From JBHIER01 sp046760705 [NCBI: bacterium] (GTDB lineage: Bacteria > JBHIER01 > G020348925): DNA of 7,332 nt. Below, piece after piece: positions 5,450 through 7,332 of this stretch; the first letter of the stretch is position 1; the number at the start of each line of letters is the position of its first letter. Below the pieces are notes generated by a model. The model was not told the DNA's origin. It saw only the letters and a program-made list of their open reading frames with translations, and searched no databases. The stretch lies in the NCBI GenBank assembly GCA_046760705.1, contig JBHIER010000161.1, positions 1-7,332 of the forward strand, written 5' to 3'. The translations under genes and the position numbers were made by a program.

Positions 5450-6283
5450 ATGCCCCGAGTCAGCGTTATCATTCCGACCTACAACCGGGCTCAGTTTTTA
5501 ACCGAAGCGATCGGATCTGTGCTTGATCAGAGTTACGGGGACTTTGAGCTCATCGTTATCGACGACGGCTCGAAAGATGGGACCAGAGAGGTTCTGAAGC
5601 CGTTTCAGGGTCGTCTCACATACTGCTATCAAGAGCACGCCGGGGTCAGCCGCGCCCGGAACAGAGGGTTGAGCCTGGCCCGAGGGGACTATGTCGCTTT
5701 CCTGGATTCAGACGACCTGTGGAGGAGACAGAAATTGGAGAAGGAAGTCAACTTCTTCGAAGAAAACCCTGGGGCCAATATCTGCTACACGGATGAGGTC
5801 TGGATCAGAAATGGCGTCCGAGTCAATCCGAAGCGGATCCACCGCAAACAGTCGGGCTGGATCTTTCGACAGTGCGTCCCCTTATGCATTATCAGTCTCT
5901 CTTCGGCGATGATGCACAGCAGCCTCTTCCACCAGGTTGGTCCCTTTGACGAGCATCTTCCCGCCTGCGAAGACTACGACCTGTGGCTCAGGGTATCTCT
6001 CGTGACGGAGGTCCATTTCATTGCGGAACCCCTCATCATCAAACGCGGCGGCCACCCCGACCAACTGTCGAAAAAATATTGGGGCATGGATCGGTTCAGA
6101 ATAACCGCCCTGGAAAAGATTCTGAAAAACCCTCGATTGGCCGACGACCAAAAGGAGCTGGTTCTGCGGGACATCGTCCGCCGGTGTGAGATCGTCGCTC
6201 AGGGTAGCGAGAAGAGAGGGAAGACGGATGCATCCGAGCAATATCGGCTAAAAAAGCTTCGCTATGAGAGCATGTTGAGATGA
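5450..6283 (+). CDS. Family 2 glycosyltransferase
   Basis: This is a 277-residue GT-A fold, GT2-type glycosyltransferase that moves a sugar from a nucleotide-sugar donor to an acceptor at the cytoplasmic side of the membrane. VSVIIPTYNRAQFLTEAI (residues 4-21) is the opening strand and loop. VIDDGSKDGT (36-45) binds the nucleotide, and AFLDSDDLW (83-91) carries the DXD-type metal site. CEDYDLWLR (173-181) contains the acidic residue (Asp175 or Glu174) expected to act as catalytic base. The length is short for the family and no membrane segment is seen, so it is likely soluble or peripheral. The start fits the family, although AGAGGG sits only two bases before it, too close for good initiation. 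Donor and acceptor cannot be read from sequence. Its stop overlaps the next start in ATGA, implying coupled translation. Confidence 0.9.
   Translation: MPRVSVIIPTYNRAQFLTEAIGSVLDQSYGDFELIVIDDGSKDGTREVLKPFQGRLTYCYQEHAGVSRARNRGLSLARGDYVAFLDSDDLWRRQKLEKEVNFFEENPGANICYTDEVWIRNGVRVNPKRIHRKQSGWIFRQCVPLCIISLSSAMMHSSLFHQVGPFDEHLPACEDYDLWLRVSLVTEVHFIAEPLIIKRGGHPDQLSKKYWGMDRFRITALEKILKNPRLADDQKELVLRDIVRRCEIVAQGSEKRGKTDASEQYRLKKLRYESMLR
6280..6283 (+). other. ATGA stop-start overlap coupling glycosyltransferase and ParB-like genes
   Basis: The ATG at 6280-6282 overlaps the glycosyltransferase TGA at 6281-6283. Such an overlap normally means translational coupling on one mRNA. The weak GAGAG at 6266-6270 is the only other ribosome site candidate. 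Confidence 0.85.
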
Positions 6284-7245
6284 CAATCAAGAAAGTATCT
6301 ATCGCTCAGATTGACCTTAAAAACGATCAATTTCAGTTGAGCTATTTGACCGACCGGAGCAGGCTCACCGAGTCGATCAGAAAGGTTGGACTGCTGCATC
6401 CGGTTATCCTACGCCTGGTGAGCTCAACGGACTGTTATCAGATCGTCTCCGGGTTTCAACGGGTGCGCAGTTGCATCGAGCTCAACATGGAGCGGATCGA
6501 TGGAGTGATTTACGAGCCAGACGAACTCCCCGATTGGAAGGCTCTCCTGCTCAGTGTCCACCAGACAGCCACCAGTCGGAATTTGAATCTTATGGAGAAG
6601 TCGTTGGCCCTGAGGAAATTGGGCGAAACCGGCGAGATAAAGAAGGCGGAGCTGGTGAGCGACATCATGCCCCTTTTGGGTTTAGAGCCCAGCGAGAAGG
6701 TTCTTGGCAACGTGGTCCGACTTGCGGAGCTGACCGATGGGGTCAAGGCTTACATTGTAGAAAATGGTGTTGCCCTCGGCAACGCAGTCCGTTTTTTGGA
6801 ATTCTCACCGGCGGATCAAAGGCAGCTGCTGGAGTTGATCTTACCCCTCAAACTGGGCACAAACAGACTGAGGGAGTTTCTCACCCTCATCGATGAGATC
6901 TGCCGTCGGGACGATATTGCGGTCCGAAAGATCGTCGATAGGCAGACGGAGGCCATCCTCGCCGCTCCGAACATACCCGGACCCCAGAAGGCTGGCCGCA
7001 TCCGAGGGCGGCTCAGAGAGAAACGGTTCCCCAGAACGGTTGCCTCAGAGAGGGAGCTGCGGGCGAACCTGAAGCAACTGAAACTGCCGCCAGAGCTCTC
7101 CCTCACCCCTCCACCCTTTTTTGAAGGGGGGCGATTGAAGCTGGAACTTACCTTCGAAAAGGTGGAGGAACTTAAGAGGATCATAAAAAAACTTGCCGAC
7201 ATCTCAGACAGAAAAGAACTGAAGGAAATCTTAGGGAAGTTATAA
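6280..7245 (+). CDS. ParB-like N-terminal domain protein
   Basis: This is a 321-residue protein whose first ~80 residues match the ParB N-terminal (CTP-binding or nuclease-like) domain: a VSIAQIDL start, LTESIRKVGLLHPVILRL (29-46), then YQIVSGFQRVRSCIELN (53-69). The last corresponds to the ParB GERRxRA box, here GFQRVRS with one of the two box arginines missing. Residues ~100-185 are helical and resemble the ParB/KorB helix-turn-helix region, with LGLEPSEKVLGNVVRLAEL followed by VENGVALGNAVRFLEF. The basic C-terminal part contains a proline-rich LPPELSLTPPPFFEGG (268-283) and a charged, possibly coiled-coil tail (FEKVEELKRIIKK). No ParA gene or parS-like site is seen, so chromosome partitioning is doubtful; a transcriptional or adaptor role is equally possible. 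Its ATG lies inside the glycosyltransferase stop (ATGA), showing operon membership. Confidence 0.78.
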   Translation: MTIKKVSIAQIDLKNDQFQLSYLTDRSRLTESIRKVGLLHPVILRLVSSTDCYQIVSGFQRVRSCIELNMERIDGVIYEPDELPDWKALLLSVHQTATSRNLNLMEKSLALRKLGETGEIKKAELVSDIMPLLGLEPSEKVLGNVVRLAELTDGVKAYIVENGVALGNAVRFLEFSPADQRQLLELILPLKLGTNRLREFLTLIDEICRRDDIAVRKIVDRQTEAILAAPNIPGPQKAGRIRGRLREKRFPRTVASERELRANLKQLKLPPELSLTPPPFFEGGRLKLELTFEKVEELKRIIKKLADISDRKELKEILGKL

Positions 7246-7286
7246 TCCAAATTAATGGGACACAGACTTAGACAGACACACTTAGC

Positions 7287-7299
7287 GCGGCAAAGCCGC
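7287..7299 (+). repeat. GC-rich hairpin after the ParB-like gene
   Basis: GCGGC and GCCGC form a perfect 5-bp stem around AAA, 41 bases after the ParB-like stop. A TTTTT tract occurs at 7311-7315, 11 bases past the stem, too far for a textbook intrinsic terminator. The form GCGGCTTTGCCGC (opposite strand) suggests a dispersed palindromic repeat. Confidence 0.5.
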
Positions 7300-7320
7300 A
7301 ACCAAAATCGTTTTTGGGTT
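7300..7320. repeat. AT-rich inverted repeat near the right edge
   Basis: AACCAAAA (7300-7307) pairs with TTTT plus GGTT (7312-7315, 7317-7320) with one bulged G and a four-base loop. It lies directly after the GC hairpin. No gene is visible between 7246 and 7332, apart from an ATG in the final three bases that could begin a following gene but cannot be judged. Confidence 0.35.
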
Positions 7321-7332
7321 AGGGTTACGATG

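Noticed and set aside
7316-7326. GGGTTAGGGTT, resembling a telomere repeat
   Set aside because: Only two short units occur, in a clearly bacterial context; this is a chance match.
1-7332. CRISPR array, tRNA, rRNA, transposase, integrase or toxin-antitoxin pair
   Set aside because: No regularly spaced repeats, cloverleaf folds, conserved rRNA segments or motifs of these families were seen.

Overview
This window reads as a chromosomal segment of an uncultured, probably Gram-negative bacterium of intermediate GC content. The clues are a lipoprotein-type YkuD-family protein, a long LVIVD-repeat protein ending in a type I dockerin (a pairing known mostly from environmental and candidate-phylum genomes), and short intergenic repeats of the GCGAAGCAATC kind. 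No ribosomal or other phylogenetic marker is present, so the lineage is not assigned. No tRNA, rRNA, CRISPR array, transposase or integrase is visible.

Left part, minus strand (1-2949). A YkuD-like L,D-transpeptidase lipoprotein (2149-2949) lies upstream of a large predicted extracytoplasmic beta-propeller protein. That protein has twelve LVIVD repeats followed by a dockerin, and its 3' end runs off the left edge (1-1874). The 274-base gap between the two contains a 12-bp tandem duplication. The beta-propeller gene has no convincing signal peptide, so its 5' end is uncertain.

Middle, plus strand (2950-4480). A divergent intergenic region holds a good sigma-70-type promoter (TTGACA, 17 bases, TATTTT). 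A perfect palindrome overlaps its -10 element and predicted transcription start. It appears to drive a 373-residue single-pass membrane protein of unknown family and, just after it, a previously easy-to-miss 42-residue protein with two membrane segments and a TTG start.

Right part, plus strand (4481-7332). A 221-base spacer packed with inverted repeats precedes a likely operon of three genes. These are a nucleoside phosphorylase/nucleosidase-family enzyme resembling MTA/SAH nucleosidase (4702-5397), a family 2 glycosyltransferase (5450-6283), and a ParB-like DNA-binding protein (6280-7245) whose start overlaps the glycosyltransferase stop by four bases (ATGA). The window ends in a short repeat-rich region with two potential hairpins.

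The least explained parts are the unknown membrane protein with its tiny hydrophobic partner, and the coupling of a stand-alone ParB-like protein with a nucleosidase and a glycosyltransferase. Nothing in the sequence proves a new system. These two units are the ones worth testing by gene-neighbourhood conservation.
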